Assembly (NCBI GenBank): GCA_016788315.1
Contig: JAEUSG010000087.1
Coordinates: 1 to 35,516 of the forward strand
Direction: 5' to 3'
Origin: Fibrobacterota bacterium
GTDB taxonomy: Bacteria; Fibrobacterota; OXYB2-FULL-49-7; JAEUSG01
Length of the DNA: 35,516 nt
This document shows, piece after piece, positions 14,708 to 23,384 of the stretch (position 1 is the stretch's first letter; each line of letters opens with the position of its first letter). The notes under the pieces are model-generated. The model was not told where the DNA came from. It was given only the letters and a program-made list of their open reading frames with translations, and searched no databases. Made by a program: the position numbers and the translations under genes.

Positions 14708-17014
14708 ATGAAACATTTAATTGTCTCTATTTTGTTATTCGTTGCTATAATTGATGCAGCAACTGCTATTCGCATCGGAAATGTCAGAGAAAGCTGGAAA
14801 ACATGGGAAGGGAAACTGGATACACTCTCTTTACAAATTTCAGAAGAAGGTGTTATCTGCCGAGTATGGCAGGAGATGACTTTCCGCGACCCTTCACCAG
14901 ACAGCTCAAAACCTGGAGATTCACTGGAGCTCTCGCTTTATTTCAGACTTCCGGAAAATAGTGCTGTTGACTCTCTGTATCTTTGGATTGACGGAAAACC
15001 GGAACCTGGAATCCTGATGTCGGCATCATCTGCAACAGCTATTTATGAAAATATTGTAAAGAGACGTAAAGATCCTGCCCTTCTTACAGCTTATTCAGGA
15101 ACAGATTATTCTTTACGTATCTTCCCCGTAATGCCTGGAACAAGCCGAAAAGTGCGCATCGGCTATCATACAACTATGAATGCGAGAACAGCAAACAGAA
15201 CATTGAGACTTCCCTTCGATTATCTTGACAGCATTATACCATGCATGAATCTTACCGTCACAACCAACAATACAGTGGCCGCCGGTAATCCGGTATTACA
15301 TTATCCAGACATAACACTCACTCAATGGAAAACATTTGCGGCTACTGCTCAGCAAACTGCTAGCGGTATCGGTAAGAATGTGCAATTTTCACAGAGGTGT
15401 GTTGACATTTCGTGGTCAAAGTGGCCAATCGATGGAACTATTCCTTCATGTTACTCCACAGATGGCAGGGGAATGGGATATTTCTCCATGTTGCTGGACC
15501 CTTTCACACTACTTAACATGAAAAACCGCAGCGAAATCAGTCTTTCAATTGCGTGGACACCATCGATGAGAACAACTTATACAAGCGGTACATATTCATC
15601 TACAGATCCAGATTATGCTGACAATGAACGAAAAGCACTTAAGGCTCTAATTACAGACAACTTGACAGACAACGACCGTTTCACAATTTCCTATGCTGGT
15701 CCGGAACTTACCTCTTTCTCTAAAACTCTTGTGCCTGCTACAGTTCAAAACAAACAGAATGCTTCGCATTATCTTGACACATGCAGACCTGTTAATTATA
15801 ACTATAACTACAGTTACACTTATGATACTGTTTCCGGCACTTATACATATAATAACTCTCCTTTACCCTCAGGAAGAAGCTGGCTTGGTGCATTGTATAA
15901 CGCCTTTGAAAGTTTCAAGGCCACTGATAAACAGCCTGTAGTTCTCGTTCTTGATTGCGGATACAGCTACTATTATTCATCTATACGTCCTACAACAATG
16001 ACGCTTGATTCCACTGCAGTCACAATAAGTCTGAAAAACAGATATGGCGCTGTGATGTATGTCATTACTAACTATTCACGTCTTGCACTTTACAAAAAGC
16101 TTGCGGATAAATTCGGCGGCAGAGTTGTTCAATCATATTCCGGCGACGACATGGATATGCGCATAAGCGAACTTACTCCTGACATCTTCTCAATGCCTTT
16201 GACTTCTCTCACAATTCAGGTTAGAGATGGATCGGGAAATCCATGTCTTGATGTCCTTGGTGTTCCGCAATCAAGAATTCCCTGGAATAACCGCGTGCTC
16301 ATTTCAGGTAGAAACGCTGCATCAACCCAACTAACGATTAATATTGCCGGTGAATCTAACGGCAACTATCTCTCCGCTGTAAAAACTGTTTCTCTTGCAC
16401 AAAGCAACAGACAATCTGCAGAAAAAATATGGGCAGTTCGTAAAGTCAACGAAGCACCTTACTACTATTATTATGGATATTACGGCAACGATGCTGATCA
16501 GATGGCATCATTCAGCATTAAGCATAATGTACTCACCCGCTATTCAGCCCTCCTTGCACTTGAACCTGGCATGGATACCGCTTTTTCAGGAAGTGAACAA
16601 AATACCGGTAATTGGAGTATAAGAAGCTCTGACGTATTTTCTGTACGCACTATGGATGCATTAAGTTTTTCTTCCAACTCACAGGGTGGCTCAGAAATAC
16701 CTGATATAAACAAAGTTGAAACAGGTTCTTCAACAAAAAGTGTAATCTTCTCCGTTTCACCAAATCCTTTCAGCACTCTGACCACTATTTCTGTGAACCT
16801 GAAAGATCAGACATCAGACAATCTTGAGATTTCTGTTTATGACGTCAGTGGTAAAAAAGTTTTCTCTTCAATAAGTAAGAAAGCTGTATCTGGAAGATAT
16901 ACAGCGACTTGGAACGGCTGCAATGTAAAAGGAATAAGAATGCCTGCCGGTATATATTTACTCAGAGCTAAAATAGGCAGCCGTATATTCACAAGCAGAG
17001 TTGTAATGATTTAA
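14708..17014 (+). CDS. Secreted VIT-domain protein with degenerate vWA-like region and T9SS tail
   Basis: 768 residues. Signal peptide residues 1-20. Residues about 25-155 form a VIT domain (VWQEMTFRDPSPD, LSLYFRLPENSAVDSLYL, IYENIVKRRKDPALL, RIFPVMPGTSRKVRIGYH). From about 255 to 500 the layout is that of a von Willebrand A domain, but the first metal-binding segment reads SLSIAWTPSMRT instead of DxSxS, so metal-dependent adhesion is probably lost. Two tyrosine-rich tracts stand out, around residues 360-385 and 580-600. The tail from about 680 (FSVSPNPFSTLTTISV ... TWNGCNVKGIRMPAGIYLL) is a T9SS sorting-type domain. Ribosome site CGGAGG. Probably surface-exposed, third gene of the TIGR02147 operon. 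Confidence 0.85.
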   Translation: MKHLIVSILLFVAIIDAATAIRIGNVRESWKTWEGKLDTLSLQISEEGVICRVWQEMTFRDPSPDSSKPGDSLELSLYFRLPENSAVDSLYLWIDGKPEPGILMSASSATAIYENIVKRRKDPALLTAYSGTDYSLRIFPVMPGTSRKVRIGYHTTMNARTANRTLRLPFDYLDSIIPCMNLTVTTNNTVAAGNPVLHYPDITLTQWKTFAATAQQTASGIGKNVQFSQRCVDISWSKWPIDGTIPSCYSTDGRGMGYFSMLLDPFTLLNMKNRSEISLSIAWTPSMRTTYTSGTYSSTDPDYADNERKALKALITDNLTDNDRFTISYAGPELTSFSKTLVPATVQNKQNASHYLDTCRPVNYNYNYSYTYDTVSGTYTYNNSPLPSGRSWLGALYNAFESFKATDKQPVVLVLDCGYSYYYSSIRPTTMTLDSTAVTISLKNRYGAVMYVITNYSRLALYKKLADKFGGRVVQSYSGDDMDMRISELTPDIFSMPLTSLTIQVRDGSGNPCLDVLGVPQSRIPWNNRVLISGRNAASTQLTINIAGESNGNYLSAVKTVSLAQSNRQSAEKIWAVRKVNEAPYYYYYGYYGNDADQMASFSIKHNVLTRYSALLALEPGMDTAFSGSEQNTGNWSIRSSDVFSVRTMDALSFSSNSQGGSEIPDINKVETGSSTKSVIFSVSPNPFSTLTTISVNLKDQTSDNLEISVYDVSGKKVFSSISKKAVSGRYTATWNGCNVKGIRMPAGIYLLRAKIGSRIFTSRVVMI

Positions 17015-17041
17015 AGAAAGGTAAATAGTTATTTTCTATGA

Positions 17042-18115
17042 ATGATATTCAATACATTTACCTTTTGCGGATTAGAGTTAAAAAACAGAATTGCAAGATC
17101 TGCTACTGCTGAAAGAGCGGCAGATGATAACGGAAGAGTTTCCGGCGACTATCTTAAGTTCATAGAAAGATTGGCCGCGGGAGGCAGCTCTCTAATAATA
17201 ACCGGTCACGCCTTTGTAGAAATGGACGGGGCTAACAGTGACACTATGACCGGAATCCATGATGATTCTGTAATCGATGGTCACAGAGCTGTTGCTGAAG
17301 CAGTCCACAAACATAACTCTAAAATATTCATGCAGATAAGCCACTGCGGACGGCAGAGCGGTTTTGTAAAGAGCGGTAAAGCACCTGGTGCTCCTTCAGC
17401 AGTCCAAGCCCCCGGCTGCCTTCCTCCTCGTGAGTTTACAGAAAATGAAATTGAGCAGCTTATTAAACAGTTTGTAGATGCGGCAATACGTGTAAAAAAG
17501 AGTGGCTATGATGGTGTTCAACTGCATGGTGCACACGGTTATTTAATCAGCCAGTTTGTTTCTCCTTATTCAAACAGAAGAACAGATTCATGGGGTGGAT
17601 CATATGAAAACCGCTTTCGTTTTGTTAAAGAGATAATTACCGGTATTAAAAAAGAGATGCCAACCTTCCCTCTCATAATAAAGTGGAATTCTGAAGATTT
17701 TATTGATGGCGGTCTTACTCAGTATGAAAGTCTCAGAATGGTCTTTGATATGGAAGCTCTCGGACTCGACGGTATAGAAATCAGCGGCGGTATATTCGAG
17801 AGTTCAGGTAAAATCTGTCGTCGACACATTAAGTCAGCAAATGACGAAGGCTATTTTGCAGAATTTGCTAAAAAACTCAAAGACTCAGGTTTAAAAATTC
17901 CAATTATACTTGTAGGCGGTTTCAGAACTCTTGAAATAATGGAAAGAGTACTTAAGAACGGATCGGCAGATCTAATTTCTATGAGCCGTCCTTTAGTTCG
18001 AGAACCGGAACTTCCGAACAGATTAAAAGATTCTCCTGAATATCGATCCACATGTGTTTCGTGTAATAGTTGTCTTCTAAAAAAAGATCGGTTAACCCGC
18101 TGTTACAAACTTTAG
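17042..18115 (+). CDS. Old Yellow Enzyme family NAD(P)H:flavin oxidoreductase
   Basis: 357 residues, a TIM barrel binding FMN. Family marks are KNRIARSAT near the start, the substrate-binding pair in LHGAHGYLISQFVSPYSNRR, the loop DSWGGSYENRFRF and the FMN-phosphate site around VGGFRTLE and SMSRPLVREP. The extreme C-terminus has CVSCNSC, reminiscent of the iron-sulfur ligand set of the larger 2,4-dienoyl-CoA reductase group, but the protein stops there without the extra flavin/NAD domains, so a cluster is doubtful. Substrate probably an alpha,beta-unsaturated carbonyl compound. No Shine-Dalgarno sequence close to the start. It may be read with the VIT operon (27 bases apart). It overlaps the convergent activator gene by 24 bases. 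Confidence 0.9.
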   Translation: MIFNTFTFCGLELKNRIARSATAERAADDNGRVSGDYLKFIERLAAGGSSLIITGHAFVEMDGANSDTMTGIHDDSVIDGHRAVAEAVHKHNSKIFMQISHCGRQSGFVKSGKAPGAPSAVQAPGCLPPREFTENEIEQLIKQFVDAAIRVKKSGYDGVQLHGAHGYLISQFVSPYSNRRTDSWGGSYENRFRFVKEIITGIKKEMPTFPLIIKWNSEDFIDGGLTQYESLRMVFDMEALGLDGIEISGGIFESSGKICRRHIKSANDEGYFAEFAKKLKDSGLKIPIILVGGFRTLEIMERVLKNGSADLISMSRPLVREPELPNRLKDSPEYRSTCVSCNSCLLKKDRLTRCYKL

Positions 18116-20374
18116 ATCAGCCGGATTGATATTCCGTTTTTTTAGATAATTGTAAAGTGTCTGCGGTGTAACTTCAAGAGCCTCAGCAACACGTAACGCT
18201 ATTCCGCCGTTGTCTTTGAAAAGCTGAATTATTTCTGATCGGCTTATATTCACTCTTCTAGATTTTTTTCTTCTTGTTTCTGTCACAATTTTACCGACTA
18301 CAGCAGGCCATTCAATTGCTGATTCGGCTATTTTACCGGTTCCGCTGAACAAAAATGCTCTTTCCAGCACATTGTTAAGCTCACGGATATTTCCAGGCCA
18401 GTTATACTGGTAAAGCTTTCTGAATGCCTGCGGAGTAAGCCCTTTAATATTCCTGTTATATTTAGCATTCAGATGTTTTATTATATAGTCAACCAATGCC
18501 GGTAGATCCTCAAGCCGGCTTGAAAGCGGCGGTAGACTCAATACAACAACAGCAATTCTGTAGTAGAGGTCTGATCTGAACATCTGCCGGCTTATCAGAG
18601 ATGTGAGTTGAATATTTGAAGCGGCAATAATACGCAGCGAAAGTTGTTTTTCAATAGTTGCACCTAACGGCCTTATGCTGTTATCCTGCAGAAATTTTAA
18701 AAGCTTTGCCTGAATAGTTGTGTCAATATTGCTGACTTCATCCAGAAACAATGTTCCGCCGTTTGCCTGTTCAAAAAGACCGATATGTTTTTCTGCAGCA
18801 CCGGTAAACGAACCCTTTTCATGACCGAAGAGAAGACTCTCCATTAGCGAAGAGGGCAGTGTGGAACAGTCAACCTTTACAAACGGTCCTTTTGCAAATG
18901 AGCTCCTGGAATGAATATAACGGGCAAGAACCTCTTTACCTGAACCTGTAGGACCTTCAATAAGAATTGAAGCTGATGACTGCGCCGCCTTTTCAGCCTG
19001 CTCTCTGATTTTTGAAACTGCCTTTGTTGTCCCAACCGGCGGATAATTTTCAGCATTAATTTCAGATTCATTATGAGATGTGGTATTGATCTTCTGCAAT
19101 GCCTCCCTATATGCCTTTTCCATCTCAGTCTGACGCTCTTTAATATCTGAAAAATCCTGCAATTTATAAACAGTATGAGGAGGAACAGTTCTTGAGTGGA
19201 AATAATTCACAGGTGTAAGTAGAAAGAGACTCTCTTTTCTACGACGTGCTGAGATAAAAGTTTTCTCTTGAAAATCTCCTGTTTCAGATCCGGTTACATA
19301 TAGCTTCAAGTTTGAAACAATAGCACTTTTTCCTCTGCGAATAAATAATGCTATCTTTGTGGAATTCCGTATGATAAGATCATAATCAAAATATGAAAAA
19401 AGTCTTTTTGATTCATAATCAATCGTAAAACTGTTTCCCCTCTTACAAAACCTGTATCTCCCTTTCGGCCACTCTGTAAATGAGTGCGCCGTATCATAAA
19501 CGGAGCGACCCCGTTTTTTTAAAACTATGGAACTTAAATATGCATCCGGTCCAAGAAGATATCCTTGATTGTCAATAAATTCATGTAATATTGGATCAGT
19601 ATCTCCCAAAACAACACATGGCAATGTTCCCTCGTCAAGTGTAAATTCAACTATTACATTTTCACTAATATTTTCAAATTGTCCAATAATTGAATGATAC
19701 CGGTCTTCTTTAGCCTCCAATTTTAGATTGTCAGTTTCGAAAAGTGGTTTCTGATCTGAAATATCACTTATAGTAAAGAGGCTCTCTTTATAGGCTTGTA
19801 TAGAACCAGGAGATGGATTCATATATTCTCCGGCCCACTTTCCAAGAACTTCATGTGCTTCGTCCGGAGATATTCCAAACTCATTAATAAAAAGACGGTT
19901 CACTGCCAATATATGATCTTCATGATCCAGACACATGAAAGGATGGACACTGTTATCCTGAATGATTGATCTGTAGAATTTTGTAAATCTTACGGTAGCA
20001 GTAAAGTATGTTGCATCATATCGAAATGGAACCACACAAAAAAGAGGAAGATCAGTAAAAATACCTTCAGAATCATAAATACATTGAAAAGGTTCTTTTC
20101 GATTTCCTAAAGGAGCCAACTCAAACATATCTTGTCCATGAACTACCGGAAAGAGGTCTGCCGTGGATAATTCCGGCAAATGAAAATAGGAAGAAAGATG
20201 GGTATCTGGCCGAATCATCTTTTTTAGATAATCTAAAATTATTCCTGTAACCTCCGATTTATCGTTTATTTTCGTTTCAGCAATGTAACCTTTATTATCA
20301 CATATAATTGTGAACACATTAGTTAACATAAACTCTGTAAAATCAATGAGTCGTGCTAGTTTTCTGTTTTTCAT
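18092..20374 (-). CDS. Sigma-54-dependent activator (bEBP) with PAS-like and ConA/LamG-like N-terminal region, second copy
   Basis: 760 residues. AAA+ core: Walker A GPTGSGKE (474-481), loop GSFTGA (521-526; the usual first alanine is serine), Walker B GGTLFLDE (539-546), arginine finger segment FRSDLYYR (599-606). Fis-type helix-turn-helix about 712-750 (IALRVAEALEVTPQTLYNYLKKR). N-terminal half: unassigned 1-120, a PAS-like segment about 140-200 (HPFMCLDHEDHILAVNRLF) and a beta-rich block about 235-362 (VIVEFTLDEG ... KGRYRFCKRGNSFTIDYESK ... SNLKLYV) that aligns in position and pattern with the ConA/LamG-like block of the activator at 5062-7305. No receiver domain or membrane span. The -24/-12 element before the divergent propeller gene marks that gene as its probable target. 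No Shine-Dalgarno sequence. Confidence 0.92.
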   Translation of the reverse strand: MKNRKLARLIDFTEFMLTNVFTIICDNKGYIAETKINDKSEVTGIILDYLKKMIRPDTHLSSYFHLPELSTADLFPVVHGQDMFELAPLGNRKEPFQCIYDSEGIFTDLPLFCVVPFRYDATYFTATVRFTKFYRSIIQDNSVHPFMCLDHEDHILAVNRLFINEFGISPDEAHEVLGKWAGEYMNPSPGSIQAYKESLFTISDISDQKPLFETDNLKLEAKEDRYHSIIGQFENISENVIVEFTLDEGTLPCVVLGDTDPILHEFIDNQGYLLGPDAYLSSIVLKKRGRSVYDTAHSFTEWPKGRYRFCKRGNSFTIDYESKRLFSYFDYDLIIRNSTKIALFIRRGKSAIVSNLKLYVTGSETGDFQEKTFISARRRKESLFLLTPVNYFHSRTVPPHTVYKLQDFSDIKERQTEMEKAYREALQKINTTSHNESEINAENYPPVGTTKAVSKIREQAEKAAQSSASILIEGPTGSGKEVLARYIHSRSSFAKGPFVKVDCSTLPSSLMESLLFGHEKGSFTGAAEKHIGLFEQANGGTLFLDEVSNIDTTIQAKLLKFLQDNSIRPLGATIEKQLSLRIIAASNIQLTSLISRQMFRSDLYYRIAVVVLSLPPLSSRLEDLPALVDYIIKHLNAKYNRNIKGLTPQAFRKLYQYNWPGNIRELNNVLERAFLFSGTGKIAESAIEWPAVVGKIVTETRRKKSRRVNISRSEIIQLFKDNGGIALRVAEALEVTPQTLYNYLKKRNINPADLKFVTAG

Positions 20375-20412
20375 AATTTATAGTAATTTATATAAATATC
20401 TGTAAAATATGC

Positions 20413-20431
20413 TATTACAAATTAATGTATA
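20413..20431. promoter_or_regulatory. Inverted repeat upstream of the second sigma-54 promoter
   Basis: TATTACA-AATTA-ATGTATA: TTACA and TGTA arms are inverted about a 6-base centre, roughly 70 bases before the predicted start. The TGTA/TTACA arms echo the TGTAATACA elements before the first sigma-54 promoter. Direct repeats TAATTTATA at 20374-20382 and 20384-20392 lie nearby. Candidate activator sites only; the region is AT-rich. Confidence 0.28.
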
Positions 20432-20464
20432 GCGGTTTTTTCTTAAAATTTGTAGAATTATATT

Positions 20465-20480
20465 GGGTATGTGTATTGCT
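20465..20480 (+). promoter_or_regulatory. Sigma-54 (-24/-12) promoter of the first NHL-like propeller gene
   Basis: GGGTATGTGTATTGCT against TGGCACGNNNNTTGCW: -24 GG at 20466-20467 and -12 GC at 20478-20479 with the exact 10-base gap, plus A5, G7 and TTGCT matching. Predicted start near 20491, 21 bases before ATG 20512. Weaker than the first element at the -24 side but in the same position between activator and target. Confidence 0.7.
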
Positions 20481-20511
20481 TACCCTATCGGGACACGTAA
20501 AAGGAGCACTT

Positions 20512-23382
20512 ATGAAAACAGCGGCAATATGCATGATCTTCTGTATTGGTGTCTTGAAAGCAAGCCCTGCTTTTGTTTCAGGACCCACTCAAACTGTAAA
20601 AGGGGATTCGGTTATAATTGACTTTGAGACAAACGAAGCTACTGATGTCGAAGTTGCCGTACTTGATTCAACCGGCAGAATTATCCGCCATCTTGCCGCT
20701 GGTAAGCTTGGGAATAGAGCTCCCTCTCCTTTCTCTTCAAATTCACTTAAACAGAGAGTTAGCTGGGATAAAAAAGATGATTTCGGCAGAATTTTCAATG
20801 GTTCGAATGATATTCGTGTCGGTCTCGGCTTAACCGCCTCTTTTGATAGAATATACGCTCCGGATACACTCACACACTCAAATGCCATCACAGTAGGTCT
20901 AACCGTCGGAAACGATGGTACACTCTACATTCTTTCGAGACGATATGATATTAGAGGAGGTATGCGCCTTATAGCATTTGACAGAAATGGAAATTACTTA
21001 AAGACACTTCACCCTTATTCCGGCAATCTAAGCGAAAATCAAGTACAGGGCTTTGGCCGTATAAAATTAAGCGACGGTTCATATATTCCTAAAATCTATC
21101 AGCCTGCACATGCCACACTTTGGCCTGAATTTCATTTTTCCTACAGACAGGGTATGGCAATTACTCCCGATGGCAGGCTGGTTATGAGCAACTCCAGATC
21201 AAGCGGTGCCTGGTATGGCATACAGAGTGATTTGAACAGATTGCTTATTGTAAATAACGACGGCTCTTGCTCAGGCGACTCCCTTTTTGCTTCAAAGTTT
21301 CCTATAAATCCTTTCCAGATAGCTCTTTCGCCCGACGGCAAACATGCCTATGTTGCCTCTGGTTCCGGAAAAGCTGTTTACAAAGCTCCACTTTCATACT
21401 CAACTTCAATGGCCCCTATATTTTATGGTGTCGCAAATGTTTCGGGCAGTGATTCATTACACTTTGGCAAAGCAACCGGCGTCGCAGTTGACGCTTCCGG
21501 ACGTGTATACATGTCTGATTCAGCGAATAAGAGAATTATCATAGCAGATTCAAATTCAAATTTCCTGAAATCTATAACAACTCATAATCCCGAAATGCTT
21601 CAGATATCCAAAAGAACAGGTGCACTCTATGTTCTTTCTCTTGATAGTAATAAAGGTGTAGTCAAACTGACAAAATATTCACCCTATCCGGCATTTGACA
21701 GCATTTGGGCTTTACAGCACACATGGAGCACCTTTTCAGGTATAATGAGAGAAGTACCATCAATTTTTACTATTGATGAATCTATGGATTCAACAAGAAT
21801 TTATCTAACAAATGCAGATTATGGTGGTCCCGGTATCCGAGTTTATTCTGATGCCAGTAGCACTGTCTCTCTGCAAAGCAGCTCTTTCCCTAAAACAGTT
21901 AACAGGAAAAAGTGGGCGGGCAATTCAACACTCGGAGGAGTAGGATATATTGCAATTTCTCCGGACGAAGAGGTTGCATATGCCGGCTGCGGCGGCTTAA
22001 ACAGGATAGATCTTAAAACAGGTACAATTTCAACATCAACAATTACCGCACGTGATATTCAGTTTTCTCCCGATGGAAATCTCTACGCTTGGTCGCCTTC
22101 CGGAAACAATGTCATGTACCGCTACAATAAAGCCGGTCAGCGCATCGCTTTTCCGGGAGGGGCAATGGTATGTTCCACTTTATCGGGCGGTTACGGACAG
22201 GGACCTGATATAGGCGCGCGTGGATTCACCATCTCAAATAATAATACAATCTACACATTGACATCATACAGACACACATATGTACATAGAGATAATTGTA
22301 CCTATCTTACTATTTATGATTCGACAGGAAAGAGAATTAGTGATTCTTTGATTAATGGTAACACGTCAACTGCCGGACTTCAAGTTGACAGAGATGGAAA
22401 TATGTTTGTTGCACTCGGTTCGAGACCTAAGGGTGTTTTTTATCCGGAGGGTATTGATCCCGCTGGACTGCCTAATCCATTGACTATGCAGCCAAAGCCA
22501 TTCACTATGCCCTACATGCCGATGAATTACTATCTCGCATATTATGGATCAATTTTCAAATTTGGTCCTTCCGGGGGTTCGCTACTGCTTACTTCACAAT
22601 CGCTCTCGGCAGTGCCAACAGCATCTCTTAACGCCGACACTGTTCCTACATTACAGGCAACCGGCCTTTATACAAATGTTTTTGAAATCAAGAATGCCCT
22701 TTGGCAGCATTATGGAATTTCGCCAAGCCACGGTTATGGACAGGAATGGGGCGATCCGACATGCGTCTGCTTTAACCCTAGATTTGCTGTTGACGGTTTC
22801 GGAAGAGTCATTTTCCCGGATATGATGCGTTTCAGAGTAAGTGTTCTTGATAATAACAAAAATCCTCTCCTGGATTTCGGTTCTTACGGCAATGTTGATC
22901 AAACCGGTCCCGGCAGTAAAGTTCCCTCTCCGGAAATTCCATTATACCAGCCTATTTATGTCAGAGTTGTAAACAACAATGTCTACATAAGCGATATCGG
23001 CAACGAGCGTATTGTTAAGGTCAAGCTCGGACATAAGCTCTGGAAAACAACTTCAGGTTTAACAGGCACTTCAGATCAGGAATCATCTTTCAGACATGTT
23101 TCAAAAGACAATCTTTCTTTAGCATTATCACCAAATCCTGTTACAAACACTGCTGCAATAAATTTCATGCTGCCGAAATCCGGCAAAGTTGAAATAAATG
23201 TCCTTTCTCCGAACGGTAAATTGATAAGAAAGATTAGTAACGAAACTTACAGAACGGGATTGAACAGCGCATACTGGGACTGCAGAGACAATAATGGTAT
23301 TAGAGTTGCGGCAGGTATATATATTATTGTCATGAAAGCGAATAGGGAACAGATTGCAAAGAGAATTCTAATATCACGATAA
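20512..23382 (+). CDS. Secreted NHL-like beta-propeller protein with T9SS tail (copy 1)
   Basis: 956 residues. Signal peptide MKTAAICMIFCIGVLKASPA. Residues about 25-105 form a FlgD-like Ig fold (ATDVEVAVLDSTGRIIRHLAAG ... VSWDKKDDFGR). The body has many NHL/propeller strands (GVAVDASGRVYMSDSANKRIIIAD; MAITPDGRLVMSNS; ISPDEEVAYAGC) and a cysteine pair in TCVCFNPRFAVDGFGRVIFPD. The last 90 residues (LALSPNPVTNTAAINF ... YWDCRDNNGIRVAAGIYIIV) are a T9SS-type domain. The start is fixed by AAAAGGAG just before ATG 20512; a longer reading from 20425 would cover the sigma-54 promoter. No lyase or hydrolase active site is recognised; a glycan-binding or sensing surface protein is a guess. It shares its layout with 24313-27216. 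Ends 2 bases from the convergent AraC gene. Confidence 0.85.
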   Translation: MKTAAICMIFCIGVLKASPAFVSGPTQTVKGDSVIIDFETNEATDVEVAVLDSTGRIIRHLAAGKLGNRAPSPFSSNSLKQRVSWDKKDDFGRIFNGSNDIRVGLGLTASFDRIYAPDTLTHSNAITVGLTVGNDGTLYILSRRYDIRGGMRLIAFDRNGNYLKTLHPYSGNLSENQVQGFGRIKLSDGSYIPKIYQPAHATLWPEFHFSYRQGMAITPDGRLVMSNSRSSGAWYGIQSDLNRLLIVNNDGSCSGDSLFASKFPINPFQIALSPDGKHAYVASGSGKAVYKAPLSYSTSMAPIFYGVANVSGSDSLHFGKATGVAVDASGRVYMSDSANKRIIIADSNSNFLKSITTHNPEMLQISKRTGALYVLSLDSNKGVVKLTKYSPYPAFDSIWALQHTWSTFSGIMREVPSIFTIDESMDSTRIYLTNADYGGPGIRVYSDASSTVSLQSSSFPKTVNRKKWAGNSTLGGVGYIAISPDEEVAYAGCGGLNRIDLKTGTISTSTITARDIQFSPDGNLYAWSPSGNNVMYRYNKAGQRIAFPGGAMVCSTLSGGYGQGPDIGARGFTISNNNTIYTLTSYRHTYVHRDNCTYLTIYDSTGKRISDSLINGNTSTAGLQVDRDGNMFVALGSRPKGVFYPEGIDPAGLPNPLTMQPKPFTMPYMPMNYYLAYYGSIFKFGPSGGSLLLTSQSLSAVPTASLNADTVPTLQATGLYTNVFEIKNALWQHYGISPSHGYGQEWGDPTCVCFNPRFAVDGFGRVIFPDMMRFRVSVLDNNKNPLLDFGSYGNVDQTGPGSKVPSPEIPLYQPIYVRVVNNNVYISDIGNERIVKVKLGHKLWKTTSGLTGTSDQESSFRHVSKDNLSLALSPNPVTNTAAINFMLPKSGKVEINVLSPNGKLIRKISNETYRTGLNSAYWDCRDNNGIRVAAGIYIIVMKANREQIAKRILISR

Positions 23383-23384
23383 GA

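Noticed and set aside
20425..20511. Longer start for the first propeller gene
   Set aside because: It would translate the -24/-12 element; ATG 20512 follows AAAAGGAG and begins a signal peptide.
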